Source: Gammaproteobacteria bacterium (GTDB lineage Bacteria; Pseudomonadota; Gammaproteobacteria; Thiotrichales; Thiotrichaceae). Taken from it: a stretch of DNA of 34,602 nt. Each line of letters opens with the position of its first letter. Position 1 is the stretch's first letter. This document shows positions 17,401 to 24,151 of this stretch, piece by piece. The notes below the pieces were generated by a model. It saw only the letters and a list, made by a program, of their open reading frames with translations, had not been told where the DNA came from and did no database searches. The translations under genes and the position numbers were made by a program. Where the stretch lies: contig JAHJJD010000118.1 of the NCBI GenBank assembly GCA_018822845.1, positions 1-34,602 of the forward strand. Reading direction: 5' to 3'.

Positions 17401-18270
17401 AATTCGCTTCACAAACTCAGGCAGTAATTTCTTATTGTCCAGCGGATGTTCAAAACACAATGCGCCCCTGCCTGTCTTGGTATCAAATACCCCATGCCCA
17501 TCAAAATGCAGTACATGAAAGGGATTGCCATCCGCTTGTGCCTGACGAAGTTCAGTTTTCAGTTGCTGAAATGTCGGTGGGTTTACACGCACCAGTTCCA
17601 CCCGTTTACCCAAACTTTCTACTGCCTCCACCAAGGGTTTGATACTGGCGCGGTGGTCAATGTAACCTGCTTGAGAAGGGCGCGGACTAACTGCCAAGAC
17701 ACGAAGAACCGTCTGGTTTTGATCGTATGGAGTAACGGAGGGTGTATCTAACCTTGGCAGATTACGCCGAATTCGCACAGGTAGATTATGGGTAAGCAAG
17801 TATTGGTCATGGTAGCGTAACAGTTCCCAAGGAAACCCTAACAAACGGCTTGCGGCTGTTTTGGATTCTGGTGTATCGCTCAGTTGCACATGCAGGCTAA
17901 AGACAGGTTCATGGTTGGATGATGCGTCAAGCCATTGTTGTACAACAGGTTGTGCGGTAGGTGAAGCCGTTATCGCTGTCAGCAGTTTGTCGCCCCATTG
18001 CGGAAAATACCGTTCAATCCGTTCTGCCCGTTCTTTGAATAAGCCGACAGGCCAGATGTAGTAGCTTTCCAGATACCACTTGATGTCATCCGCTTCCAGC
18101 AAGCCGATGGGCGCAACAAACGGAAAATGCTCACTTTGGGCAACAGCCATACCATTTTGGGCAAACACCATCTGGGCAGCAGCCGCTACCCGTTCGGTGT
18201 TGTCATCCCGCATCATCAAGCGCGGATTAGAGAAGGTTAAACGTAGTTCCGCGCTTGATGTGGTGTTCAT
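14398..18270 (-). CDS. CHAT protease / NB-ARC ATPase / TPR protein (STAND-type)
   Basis: A 1290-residue multidomain protein with the architecture of prokaryotic immune or cell-death switches. N-terminal region of unknown fold (1-120); CHAT caspase-like protease (about 120-410) with the FPWELL lead-in (146-151), catalytic-His block HFDGHG (His 259) and catalytic-Cys block LEACQTG (Cys 312), both intact; NB-ARC STAND ATPase (about 440-760) with Walker A GMGGIGKT (469-476) and Walker B TLLVIDN (about 547-553); a winged-helix-like segment; then a long TPR array (about 880-1240) full of AxxxYxxAL-type repeats, the probable sensor. By analogy to characterised CHAT and STAND proteins, ligand binding at the TPRs would trigger assembly and protease activation; the trigger and target are unknown. 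It follows the small gene at 18276-18674 by five bases, so the two form one operon. Confidence 0.9.
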   Translation of the reverse strand: MNTTSSAELRLTFSNPRLMMRDDNTERVAAAAQMVFAQNGMAVAQSEHFPFVAPIGLLEADDIKWYLESYYIWPVGLFKERAERIERYFPQWGDKLLTAITASPTAQPVVQQWLDASSNHEPVFSLHVQLSDTPESKTAASRLLGFPWELLRYHDQYLLTHNLPVRIRRNLPRLDTPSVTPYDQNQTVLRVLAVSPRPSQAGYIDHRASIKPLVEAVESLGKRVELVRVNPPTFQQLKTELRQAQADGNPFHVLHFDGHGVFDTKTGRGALCFEHPLDNKKLLPEFVKRIYADDLAALLTEFPLPLVFLEACQTGQSEAEKQEHTDPNASVAAALLQAGVASVIAMSHSVLVETARRFVSTFYQQLAEGQRIGSAVLAGRQALMQSTDRINIAGAGTLQMQDWFVPVLYQREDDPRLFSHALQLPEETEPELLLGDLPETPKHTFIGRSRDLLKLERLLDRQSYAVIRGMGGIGKTAVAVELARWLVQCRRFERCAFVSVETYTHERAIVDILGKQLVNEKYSVAEYGDDLDAALQPIMQVLQTQRTLLVIDNMESLLADVGNTEPVLALADRLLKSSPQTRLLFTTREPLPAPFNHQACDIELGALSVTDAKALVMQVMNNEGLRLRHDDQGNTPQEVDDLVRSVGCHARALVLLAGELAQRGVTATTANVRAIMQELEQRHPGQRELSLFASVELSLRRLSPEVREQIAGLAVFQDGSKLEGLAYVLGVDTDQVVEIIQALIEVGLAQPIGDYSYIRLDPALPATLDLRLTAQQREDYRQRWREVMGQLVDFLYQQRFKDTKLAAQLTQLELPNLMAYLQTLVADLQVGSVAAEVVASKAGNVESVLANLHQPQALAQVVAWRKQAAQALGEWSHARYQNEDQNFDRLLQQGDLQAAFQAAQALFQQCQQAGEQAYAGADYDLAMAHFNVGRVLETGGAAAQALPYLQEAQRRFEALGESGASMASAALTEQGDCLQALGQLEAAAAAYEDAIGLDEKRDALRDVAVGKIQLASVRLLQKRYADALQGYQQALALFQQLDEPGAVATAWHQIGMTHRKAGDFAQAEQAYRQSLSIESQQGNKAGEANSLTELGNLYNAWNRPEQVVSFYRQAAGMYVALGDLRYEGVVRSNIANVLIKLQRYDEARPELLRAIECDQAFGHAAELWKTWDILHDLEQASGNPPAAREAWQQALAAYLAYRRDGGENHHWAGRLALAVGQAIQQGDTVEIEQVIGQLLERGDLDKNFLHKLQAVIAGERDLALAEDEGLHYQYAAELVLLLEGLGEAGI

Positions 18271-18275
18271 GGGGA

Positions 18276-18674
18276 TTATTCCTGTACTTGCATGGCTTTG
18301 ATGATGTCATCCAGATTTTCGACTTTGACCGGGTAGGGGATGCCGTTGACTTCCAACCAGATGTATTCGTGGTCACGGGTCAGGATAGGTGTTGCCCAAG
18401 CAACTAATTCTTCCAGTTTCTTCCTGGTTTCGAGTAAGCCATGAGCAGTATCTATTGCCAGTTTGACACCAGATAACATCAATAGAATTTGGCTGAAATC
18501 AGAACCAAACTCGATACCTCTACTGTTCGCATCAGTGGCATTTAACGCTGATGTATCGGCAGGAGTCGCCTCTACCTGCACTTGCCACGCAGTTTCTAAG
18601 TATTGCTGGAGTTCATAAGCGGTATCGGCTGCGGAGTCTGGTGAGCCTTGGACAATGAAACGGATGTTGGACAT
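18276..18674 (-). CDS. Small EACC1-like partner of the CHAT-STAND protein
   Basis: A 132-residue protein encoded just upstream of the CHAT gene. It starts MSNIRFIVQGSPDSAADTAY and shows a short beta-strand, an amphipathic helix (ELQQYLE), a central hydrophobic stretch (FSQILLMLSGVKLAI), and a C-terminal strand-helix unit (YIWLEVNGIPYPVKV then LDDIIKAM). This layout resembles the effector-associated constant component 1 (EACC1) proteins described beside bacterial protease and STAND effectors, but identity is inferred from size, context and pattern only. The CHAT start codon lies five bases past its stop. A -10-like TATAGT reads on the minus strand at 18718-18723. It may adapt or restrain the effector. 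Confidence 0.6.
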   Translation of the reverse strand: MSNIRFIVQGSPDSAADTAYELQQYLETAWQVQVEATPADTSALNATDANSRGIEFGSDFSQILLMLSGVKLAIDTAHGLLETRKKLEELVAWATPILTRDHEYIWLEVNGIPYPVKVENLDDIIKAMQVQE

Positions 18675-18781
18675 GCTGTACCTCGAAGATAGCCCAGTTG
18701 AGACGTGATTTTAAGCAACTATAGCAAATTATTATTCACAAATAGACAAATCCTTATGATCAAATGGTTGGCTTCAATCAA

Positions 18782-18797
18782 TGTCGCAAACCCTACA
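18782..18797. promoter_or_regulatory. NifA upstream activator sequence of rnfC
   Basis: TGTCGCAAACCCTACA is an exact TGT-N10-ACA site. Its centre is about 119 bases before the predicted rnfC transcription start, the same distance as the site before rnfA. Confidence 0.85.
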
Positions 18798-18809
18798 TCC
18801 CCCACCGCT

Positions 18810-18830
18810 TGTCACAAACAACACCAATAA
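18810..18830. promoter_or_regulatory. Second, imperfect NifA site with ACACCAATAA box (rnfC)
   Basis: TGT (18810-18812)-N10-ACC (18823-18825) overlaps ACACCAATAA (18821-18830). It lies 28 bases after the perfect site, matching the arrangement at 11302-11322. Confidence 0.5.
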
Positions 18831-18881
18831 TCATCCCGTAAAAAACCTAATTATTCAGCCACCTACAAACCCGGAAAACTC

Positions 18882-18897
18882 TGGCACATTCCCTGCA
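18882..18897 (+). promoter_or_regulatory. Sigma-54 promoter of rnfCDGEH
   Basis: TGGCACATTCCCTGCA has GG at 18883-18884 and GC at 18895-18896 with ten bases between, nearly identical to the rnfA promoter. The expected start is near 18908, some 24 bases before ATG 18932. Confidence 0.9.
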
Positions 18898-18931
18898 TGA
18901 CTCCTCCCATAGTTATTTCCGGGAAAATGTT

Positions 18932-20437
18932 ATGGGATTCCTAGCTACCCACAAAATCACCAAACTGTTCCGCATCCGTGGCGGCGTACATCCGCACGAC
19001 CGCAAGACCCTGAGCGCCAGCCAGCCGATCGAAGATTTGCCGATGCCTGAGCTGTTGCACATCCCCTTGCAGCAGCACATCGGCGCGGCGGCGAAACCGG
19101 CGGTCAAGCGTGGCGACCACGTGCTCAAGGGGCAGTTGCTGGCCAACAGTCAGGGGATGATTTCCGCACCCGTGCACGCGCCCACCTCCGGGCGTATCGT
19201 CGGGGTAGGGCATTACCCGGCGCATCACGCCTCCGGCCTGTCGGTGCACACCATCACCCTGCAACCGGACGGCAAGGATGAGTGGATAGCACTCGACCCG
19301 GTAGCCGACCCGTTCGCGCTGGAGCCTGCCGAAATTGCCGCCCGCGTCGCTGCCGCCGGAATTGTCGGCATGGGTGGCGCAACCTTCCCCTCTGCCGTCA
19401 AACTCAACCTGCGCAACCGCTACCAACTGCACACGCTGGTCATCAACGGCGCGGAATGCGAACCCTACCTCACCTGTGATGACCGCCTGATGCGCGAATA
19501 CGCTGCCGACACCATCGACGGCATCCGCATCATGGCTTATGCGCTGGGTGTGGAAAACATTGCCATCGGCATCGAAAACAACAAGCCGGAGGCGCAGGCC
19601 GCGATGCGCGCAGCGGCGCAAGCTTTCCCCAATATTCAGGTGATCGGCTTGCCGATGCGCTACCCGATGGGTTCGGAAAAGCATCTGGTGCAAACCCTCA
19701 CCGGGCTGGAAACGCCTGCACGCGGCCTGACCGCTGACATCGGTATCGTGGTACACAACCCAGCCACTGCGCTGGCGGTACATGACGCGCTGCGTGCAGG
19801 CAAGCCGCTGGTGTCGCGCGTCGTCACCGTTTCCGGCGGGGCAATTTCGCAGCCGCGCAACCTACGAGTGCTGCTGGGAACCAAGGTGCAATACCTGATC
19901 GACCATTGCGGCGGTTTCAATACAGAACCTGCCCGCCTGATCAGCGGCGGGCCGATGATGGGCAATGTGCTGCCCGACACGCGCGTGCCGACTGTGAAAG
20001 GTGGCAACGGTATTCTGGCCCTCACCGCCAAAGAGGTTTCCGAAAATCAGGAGTCGCCCTGCATCCGCTGCGCCAGTTGCGTAAAGGCTTGCCCGTGCGG
20101 CTTGCTGCCGCTGGAAATGGCCGCCAACGCCCGCGCGGGCAATCTCGACGCCGTCACCAAACTGGGGCTGATGGATTGCATCGCCTGTGGTTCGTGTTCC
20201 TACGTTTGCCCATCGCACATTCCGCTAGTGCAGTATTTCAACTACGCCAAAGGCGAACTGGCCAACCGCCAGCGTGCCAAGCACAAGCAGGACGAAACCA
20301 AGCGCCTGATCGAACAACGCAACGCCCGCATGGAAGCGCAGGCCAAAGCCAAGAAGGAAATGATGGAACGCCGCAAACGTGAAGCCGCCGCCAAAAAAGC
20401 CGCAGCGGCGAAAAAAGCAGAGGGGGTGAGCGCATGA
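18932..20437 (+). CDS. rnfC: RnfC, NADH-binding iron-sulfur subunit
   Basis: Peripheral subunit that binds NADH and FMN and carries two 4Fe-4S clusters, exchanging electrons with the pyridine nucleotide pool. The 501-residue product has the RnfC N-terminal GGVHPHDRK block, the Rossmann-like GIVGMGGATFPSAVKL region for nucleotide and flavin binding, and cluster motifs CIRCASCVKACP (377-388) and CIACGSCSYVCP (416-427). The C-terminus is a short Lys/Ala/Glu-rich helix; the long repetitive tail of the E. coli homologue RsxC is missing, as usual for nif-type RnfC. It is the first gene of rnfCDGEH, overlaps rnfD by four bases (ATGA), and is read from its own NifA/sigma-54 promoter. Confidence 0.95.
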   Translation: MGFLATHKITKLFRIRGGVHPHDRKTLSASQPIEDLPMPELLHIPLQQHIGAAAKPAVKRGDHVLKGQLLANSQGMISAPVHAPTSGRIVGVGHYPAHHASGLSVHTITLQPDGKDEWIALDPVADPFALEPAEIAARVAAAGIVGMGGATFPSAVKLNLRNRYQLHTLVINGAECEPYLTCDDRLMREYAADTIDGIRIMAYALGVENIAIGIENNKPEAQAAMRAAAQAFPNIQVIGLPMRYPMGSEKHLVQTLTGLETPARGLTADIGIVVHNPATALAVHDALRAGKPLVSRVVTVSGGAISQPRNLRVLLGTKVQYLIDHCGGFNTEPARLISGGPMMGNVLPDTRVPTVKGGNGILALTAKEVSENQESPCIRCASCVKACPCGLLPLEMAANARAGNLDAVTKLGLMDCIACGSCSYVCPSHIPLVQYFNYAKGELANRQRAKHKQDETKRLIEQRNARMEAQAKAKKEMMERRKREAAAKKAAAAKKAEGVSA

Positions 20438-21507
20438 GCCTGATGATCAGTAGCCCGCATACCCATTCCGGCAAGAGCGTACAGAACACCATGCTGCTGG
20501 TGATGCTGGCGCTGGCCCCTGCGACGGCGTTTGGCCTGTACCTGTTCGGCTGGCCCGCCATCAACCTGTTTCTGGCTACCATTCTCGGCTGCCTGCTGTT
20601 TGAAGCGATCGGCCTGAAAATCATGGGCAAGCCGGTCGGCAAGTATCTGTCCGACGGTTCCGCGATCCTCACCGGCTGGTTGCTGGCGATGAGTCTGCCA
20701 CCGTCTGCGCCGTGGTGGATCGGGCTGCTGGGTGCATTCCTCGCCATTATTATCGGCAAGCAGGTATTTGGCGGTATCGGCCAGAACCTGTTCAATCCGG
20801 CCATGGTGGCGCGGGTGGCGCTGCTGATTTCGTTTCCGCTGGAAATGACCACATGGATGCATCCGGCTCCACTGTTGTCCGCCAATGCACCGGATTTCAT
20901 GCAGGGTTTGCAGATTACCTTTGGCGGCTGGGTGCCGGATGGTTATACGGGGGCGACTACGCTGGGACATATCCGTACTGAAACCGGGCAGGGACATGCG
21001 CTTTCCTCGCTGGGTGATATGGCTTCCAGTTCCAGCATGGCAATGGGCTGGATGGGTGGCAGCATGGGCGAAACTTCCGCGCTGTTGCTACTGGGGGGCG
21101 GTTTGTTGCTGCTGTGGAAACGGATTATCAGTTGGCATATTCCGCTGTCGATGATCGGCACGCTGTTGTTGCTGGCGGGGATCATGCACGCAGTCAACCC
21201 GGAAAAATTCCCCGGCATTGAGGTGCATCTGCTGGCGGGGGCAACCTTGCTGGGCGCGTTCTTCATCGCCACCGATCTGGTGACTTCGCCAGTGTCGCCT
21301 GCCGGACAACTGCTGTTTGGCGCGGGCTGCGGGCTGCTGGTGTATGTGATCCGCACCTGGGCGGGCTACCCGGAAGGCATGGCTTTCGCCGTGCTGCTGA
21401 TGAATGCGCTCACACCCTTGATTGACCACTACCTGCGTCCGCGCATTTACGGGCGTGACCGCAAAGGTCAGCCACTCAACTACGCCAGCGGGGAGGGCAA
21501 GTCATGA
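20434..21507 (+). CDS. rnfD: RnfD, membrane flavoprotein subunit
   Basis: Integral membrane subunit related to NqrB that carries a covalently bound FMN and takes part in ion translocation. The 357-residue product has about nine to ten hydrophobic segments, and the flavinylation-type block YTGATTLG near residue 172, in which a threonine is the usual FMN attachment site. The GKQVFGGIGQNLFNPAMVAR block is highly typical. It overlaps rnfC and rnfG by four bases each, showing tight translational coupling in the operon. Confidence 0.95.
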   Translation: MSLMISSPHTHSGKSVQNTMLLVMLALAPATAFGLYLFGWPAINLFLATILGCLLFEAIGLKIMGKPVGKYLSDGSAILTGWLLAMSLPPSAPWWIGLLGAFLAIIIGKQVFGGIGQNLFNPAMVARVALLISFPLEMTTWMHPAPLLSANAPDFMQGLQITFGGWVPDGYTGATTLGHIRTETGQGHALSSLGDMASSSSMAMGWMGGSMGETSALLLLGGGLLLLWKRIISWHIPLSMIGTLLLLAGIMHAVNPEKFPGIEVHLLAGATLLGAFFIATDLVTSPVSPAGQLLFGAGCGLLVYVIRTWAGYPEGMAFAVLLMNALTPLIDHYLRPRIYGRDRKGQPLNYASGEGKS

Positions 21508-22151
21508 GTACCGAAACCGAAACGGCTGCCAAAACCGGGCTGGACAAATGGCTGGACAAAATTCCCTATCAGGCTGCACTGCTGGGTGTGTGTGCTGCGA
21601 TTGCCGCTGCGCTGCTGGTCGGGGTCGACAATGCCACCCGCGAACCGATTGCCCAGCGCAAGATGGAAGACCTGCAAGTGTCACTGGCGCAGGTAGTTCC
21701 CGATAATTTGCACGACAACAACATGGTGGCGAAACCACTGCTGCTGACGGATGGTGATGGCGATGAAGTAAAGGTTTATCAGGGAACCAAAGCGGGTGTT
21801 GTCACCGCGCTGGTGTGGGAAACCGTGGGACTGGGCTATGCCGGTGAAATCCGCACCATTATCGCACTCGACCCGGCAGGCAAAATCCTCGGCACGCGCG
21901 TGCTTTCCCACAAGGAAACCCCCGGCCTCGGCGACAAGATTGAGGAGGCCAAGGATGACTGGATTCTCAAATTCACCGGCCTGTCACTGGGCAACCCACC
22001 CGCAGAGCAGTGGGCGGTGAAAAAGGATGGCGGCCAATTCGACCAGTTCAGCGGTGCAACCATTACCCCGCGTGCGGTGGTGCAAAGCATCCGCGAAGCC
22101 CTGCACTTTTTCGCGGCGCACAAGGCCGACATGCTGGAGGTAAAACCATGA
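21504..22151 (+). CDS. rnfG: RnfG, periplasmic flavoprotein subunit
   Basis: Subunit with one N-terminal membrane helix (about 22-42) and a periplasmic FMN domain. The 215-residue product contains the covalent-flavin motif SGATITPRAVV (about 187-197), in which the second Thr after SGA-type sequence carries FMN in characterised RnfG/NqrC proteins. The GYAGEIRTIIALD and SHKETPGLGDK blocks are family hallmarks. It overlaps rnfD and rnfE by four bases each. Confidence 0.95.
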   Translation: MSTETETAAKTGLDKWLDKIPYQAALLGVCAAIAAALLVGVDNATREPIAQRKMEDLQVSLAQVVPDNLHDNNMVAKPLLLTDGDGDEVKVYQGTKAGVVTALVWETVGLGYAGEIRTIIALDPAGKILGTRVLSHKETPGLGDKIEEAKDDWILKFTGLSLGNPPAEQWAVKKDGGQFDQFSGATITPRAVVQSIREALHFFAAHKADMLEVKP

Positions 22152-22840
22152 GCATCAGCTACAAACGCATTGCCAGCGATGGCATCTGGGATAACAACGT
22201 GGTGTTTGCGCAGGGGCTGGCCTTGTGCCCGCTGCTGGCTGTCACCAGTACCGCCACCAACGGGCTGGGCATGGGTCTGGCGAGTACGGCAGTGCTGGTG
22301 ATGTCCAACCTGCTGGTTTCGGTGATCCGCCGGATTGTCAGCCCGGCGGTGCGGATTCCGGTTTACATCACCCTGATCGCCACACTGGTGACGCTGGTGG
22401 ACATGATCCTGAATGCCTGGGCGCACGAGCTCTACAAGGTGCTGGGGCTGTTCATCGCGCTGATCGTGGTCAATTGCGCGATTCTGGGGCGGGCGGAAGC
22501 GTTTGCCTCCAAAAATTCGCCGGTTCCTGCCGTATTCGACGGCCTGATGATGGGGCTGGGTTTCACGCTGGCGCTGGTGATGCTGGGCGGAATGCGTGAA
22601 ATCCTCGGCAGTGGAACCCTGTTTGCCAGCGCTTCGTTGTTGCTGGGCAAGGCGTTTTCCTTCATGGAATTGACCATTATTCCCGGCTATCGCGGTTTCC
22701 TGTTGATGATCCTGCCTGCGGGCGGCTTCATGGCACTGGGTTTCCTGCTGGCCGGTAAACGTGTGCTCGACGCGAAACTGGCGGCGTGGGCGCTTGGCCG
22801 GGCGTCCGGCGCGACAAAAATGGCGGAGGATGCAGCATGA
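22148..22840 (+). CDS. rnfE: RnfE, electron transport complex subunit
   Basis: Integral membrane subunit paralogous to RnfA; the two pack as an inverted pair around a membrane iron-sulfur centre. The 230-residue product starts MSISYKRIASDGIWDNNVVF and has about six helices with the LFIALIVVNCAILGRAEAFA segment matching the conserved Cys region of RnfA. The ATG at 22148 overlaps the rnfG stop (ATGA); an in-frame extension back to 22010 would run through rnfG and is rejected. Confidence 0.95.
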   Translation: MSISYKRIASDGIWDNNVVFAQGLALCPLLAVTSTATNGLGMGLASTAVLVMSNLLVSVIRRIVSPAVRIPVYITLIATLVTLVDMILNAWAHELYKVLGLFIALIVVNCAILGRAEAFASKNSPVPAVFDGLMMGLGFTLALVMLGGMREILGSGTLFASASLLLGKAFSFMELTIIPGYRGFLLMILPAGGFMALGFLLAGKRVLDAKLAAWALGRASGATKMAEDAA

Positions 22841-23112
22841 ATGTAGGCATCGCATACGCCGACAAATTCAAGCAGACCTGGCTGAAGCTGGAAGTGCCGG
22901 ACGGCAGCACGGTGCAGGAAGCGATCGAACATTCCGGCCTGCTCAAACAGTTTCCCGACATTGATCTGGAAACGCAGGCGGTGGGTATTTTCGGCAAGAT
23001 CACCAAGCTGAACGCCAAAGTAGAGGATGGAGACCGGGTGGAAATCTACCGCCCGATCACCGCAGACCCGGAGAAGGTCGAGCGGCGGGATCGGGATAAT
23101 GATGATGAATAA
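22837..23112 (+). CDS. rnfH: RnfH, ubiquitin-fold accessory protein
   Basis: Small RnfH/YfjF-family protein with a beta-grasp (ubiquitin-like) fold, encoded at the end of rnf operons in diazotrophs; its exact role is unsettled. The 91-residue product starts MNVGIAYADKFKQTWLKLEV and includes the conserved VGIFGKITKLNAKVEDGDRVEIYRP-type block in its C-terminal half (residues about 48-72). The start overlaps rnfE by four bases. A long inverted repeat that probably ends the transcript starts 12 bases after the stop. Confidence 0.92.
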   Translation: MNVGIAYADKFKQTWLKLEVPDGSTVQEAIEHSGLLKQFPDIDLETQAVGIFGKITKLNAKVEDGDRVEIYRPITADPEKVERRDRDNDDE

Positions 23113-23124
23113 AGAAAGAGCGTA

Positions 23125-23229
23125 CCCCCCATCCTAACCTTCCCCCGCAAGGGGGGAAGGAACAAGAACACCCCCTTCTTCACTCTTGCTCCCTGCCCCC
23201 CTTGCGGGGGAAGGGCTGGGGATGGGGGG
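23125..23229. repeat. Long inverted repeat after rnfH
   Basis: Arms at 23125-23156 and 23196-23229 read CCCCCCATCC...CCCCCGCAAGGGGGG and its near-inverse, with a 39-base spacer. It is the third member of the family seen at 3526-3645 and 11081-11178, and a half-copy sits at 6291-6327. It is a likely terminator for rnfCDGEH. Confidence 0.8.
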
Positions 23230-23290
23230 AGTTCGAAGGGGAGTAACTGAATTTAAAGACCAAGTGTTTTAGCGTATCAAGGAGCTAATC

Positions 23291-23620
23291 ATGCCAAAAC
23301 CAGAACGTCACGTATTCGTTTGTACGCAACAACGCCCGCCTGGCCATCCGCGCCCGTCTTGCGGGGCTAACCACGGCAGTTTTTCGTTGTACGCCGCCTT
23401 GAGCATGGAGCTGGATCAGCGTGGCCTGTTCCAGAAAGTGCAGGTGACTTCCACTGGCTGCATGGGGCCGTGCCATCGCGGGCCGAGTGTGCTGGTGTAC
23501 CCCGAAGGTGTGATGTATGCGGGGATGCAGGAATCAGACCTGCCTGCTTTCATCGAGGAGCATCTGGTTGGCGGCAAGCCGGTGGCAAGCTTGTTGATGC
23601 CGCAGGAAGACTGGGGTTAA
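23291..23620 (+). CDS. Thioredoxin-like [2Fe-2S] ferredoxin (Shethna/FdI type)
   Basis: Small electron-transfer protein of the thioredoxin-like [2Fe-2S] ferredoxin family, known from Azotobacter and Aquifex. The 109-residue product begins MPKPERHVFVCTQQRP and has four cysteines, C11, C24, C57 and C61, spaced C-x12-C-x32-C-x3-C, in line with the family. ATG 23291 is preceded by AAGGAG at 23279-23284. It lies 178 bases after rnfH, beyond a terminator-like repeat, and two bases before the next gene. The location suggests that it is an electron partner of Rnf or nitrogenase, but no NifA site was found directly before it. Confidence 0.88.
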   Translation: MPKPERHVFVCTQQRPPGHPRPSCGANHGSFSLYAALSMELDQRGLFQKVQVTSTGCMGPCHRGPSVLVYPEGVMYAGMQESDLPAFIEEHLVGGKPVASLLMPQEDWG

Positions 23621-23622
23621 CC

Positions 23623-24003
23623 ATGACCGACAGTTTGGCAGAGAAAATCAGTGCCGCCGCGCCGCAAGCCGCCAATATTTGTGCGGAGTTGAACCGGCAA
23701 ATCCTCAAACTCGGTTTCCCGCAGGAACGTGCCGATGTGGCGCTGGGCGATAACGTTCAATACAGCCTGCAACGTGACACCTTTTCGGGGCTGGATTCGC
23801 TGGTCGGGGTGTGGATGCACCCCACCAGTGGCTACAAGCTGGGCACGCTGTTGTTCCATGCGGATGGGACGTTCTTTGCCGAATACGACGTGTTACAGCC
23901 GCATCCGACCAAAAGCAAGTGGTTTGTGGAAGCGGTGACAGCGTGGGGCAAGGGCGGCGACATCAAGGGCGACCCGCGTTTGTTGCCTGCGCTGGGGGAG
24001 TGA
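23623..24003 (+). CDS. Conserved protein of unknown function downstream of the ferredoxin
   Basis: A 126-residue soluble protein starting MTDSLAEKISAAAPQAANIC. It is coupled to the ferredoxin gene, with only two bases between stop and ATG. Visible features are an N-terminal helical half and a C-terminal half with short strands and conserved-looking aromatics (GVWMHPTSGYKLGTLLFH, DGTFFAEYDVL). It has no signal peptide, membrane segment or metal motif; the single Cys is at residue 20. I recall no named family. Position suggests a role with the ferredoxin or nitrogenase electron supply. A longer frame opening at 23470 runs through the ferredoxin gene and was rejected. Confidence 0.75.
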   Translation: MTDSLAEKISAAAPQAANICAELNRQILKLGFPQERADVALGDNVQYSLQRDTFSGLDSLVGVWMHPTSGYKLGTLLFHADGTFFAEYDVLQPHPTKSKWFVEAVTAWGKGGDIKGDPRLLPALGE

Positions 24004-24041
24004 GATGACGGCGACCAGCTTTTGATCCTTTCTGAAACTTT

Positions 24042-24055
24042 TTGATATAGATCAA
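24042..24055. promoter_or_regulatory. FNR/Anr box before the roadblock operon
   Basis: TTGATATAGATCAA is a perfect match to the TTGAT-N4-ATCAA consensus. It lies about 100 bases before ATG 24152. A possible -10 TAACAT is at 24092-24097. It implies control by low oxygen, fitting the nif context. Confidence 0.75.
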
Positions 24056-24151
24056 TATTTGCGCTGTCAACTTTTCTTTTCTGTCAAACCGTAACATACA
24101 CTCCATCTGACCCGATAAATAGTTCTGGTATACGCAAGGAGAAATTACGCT

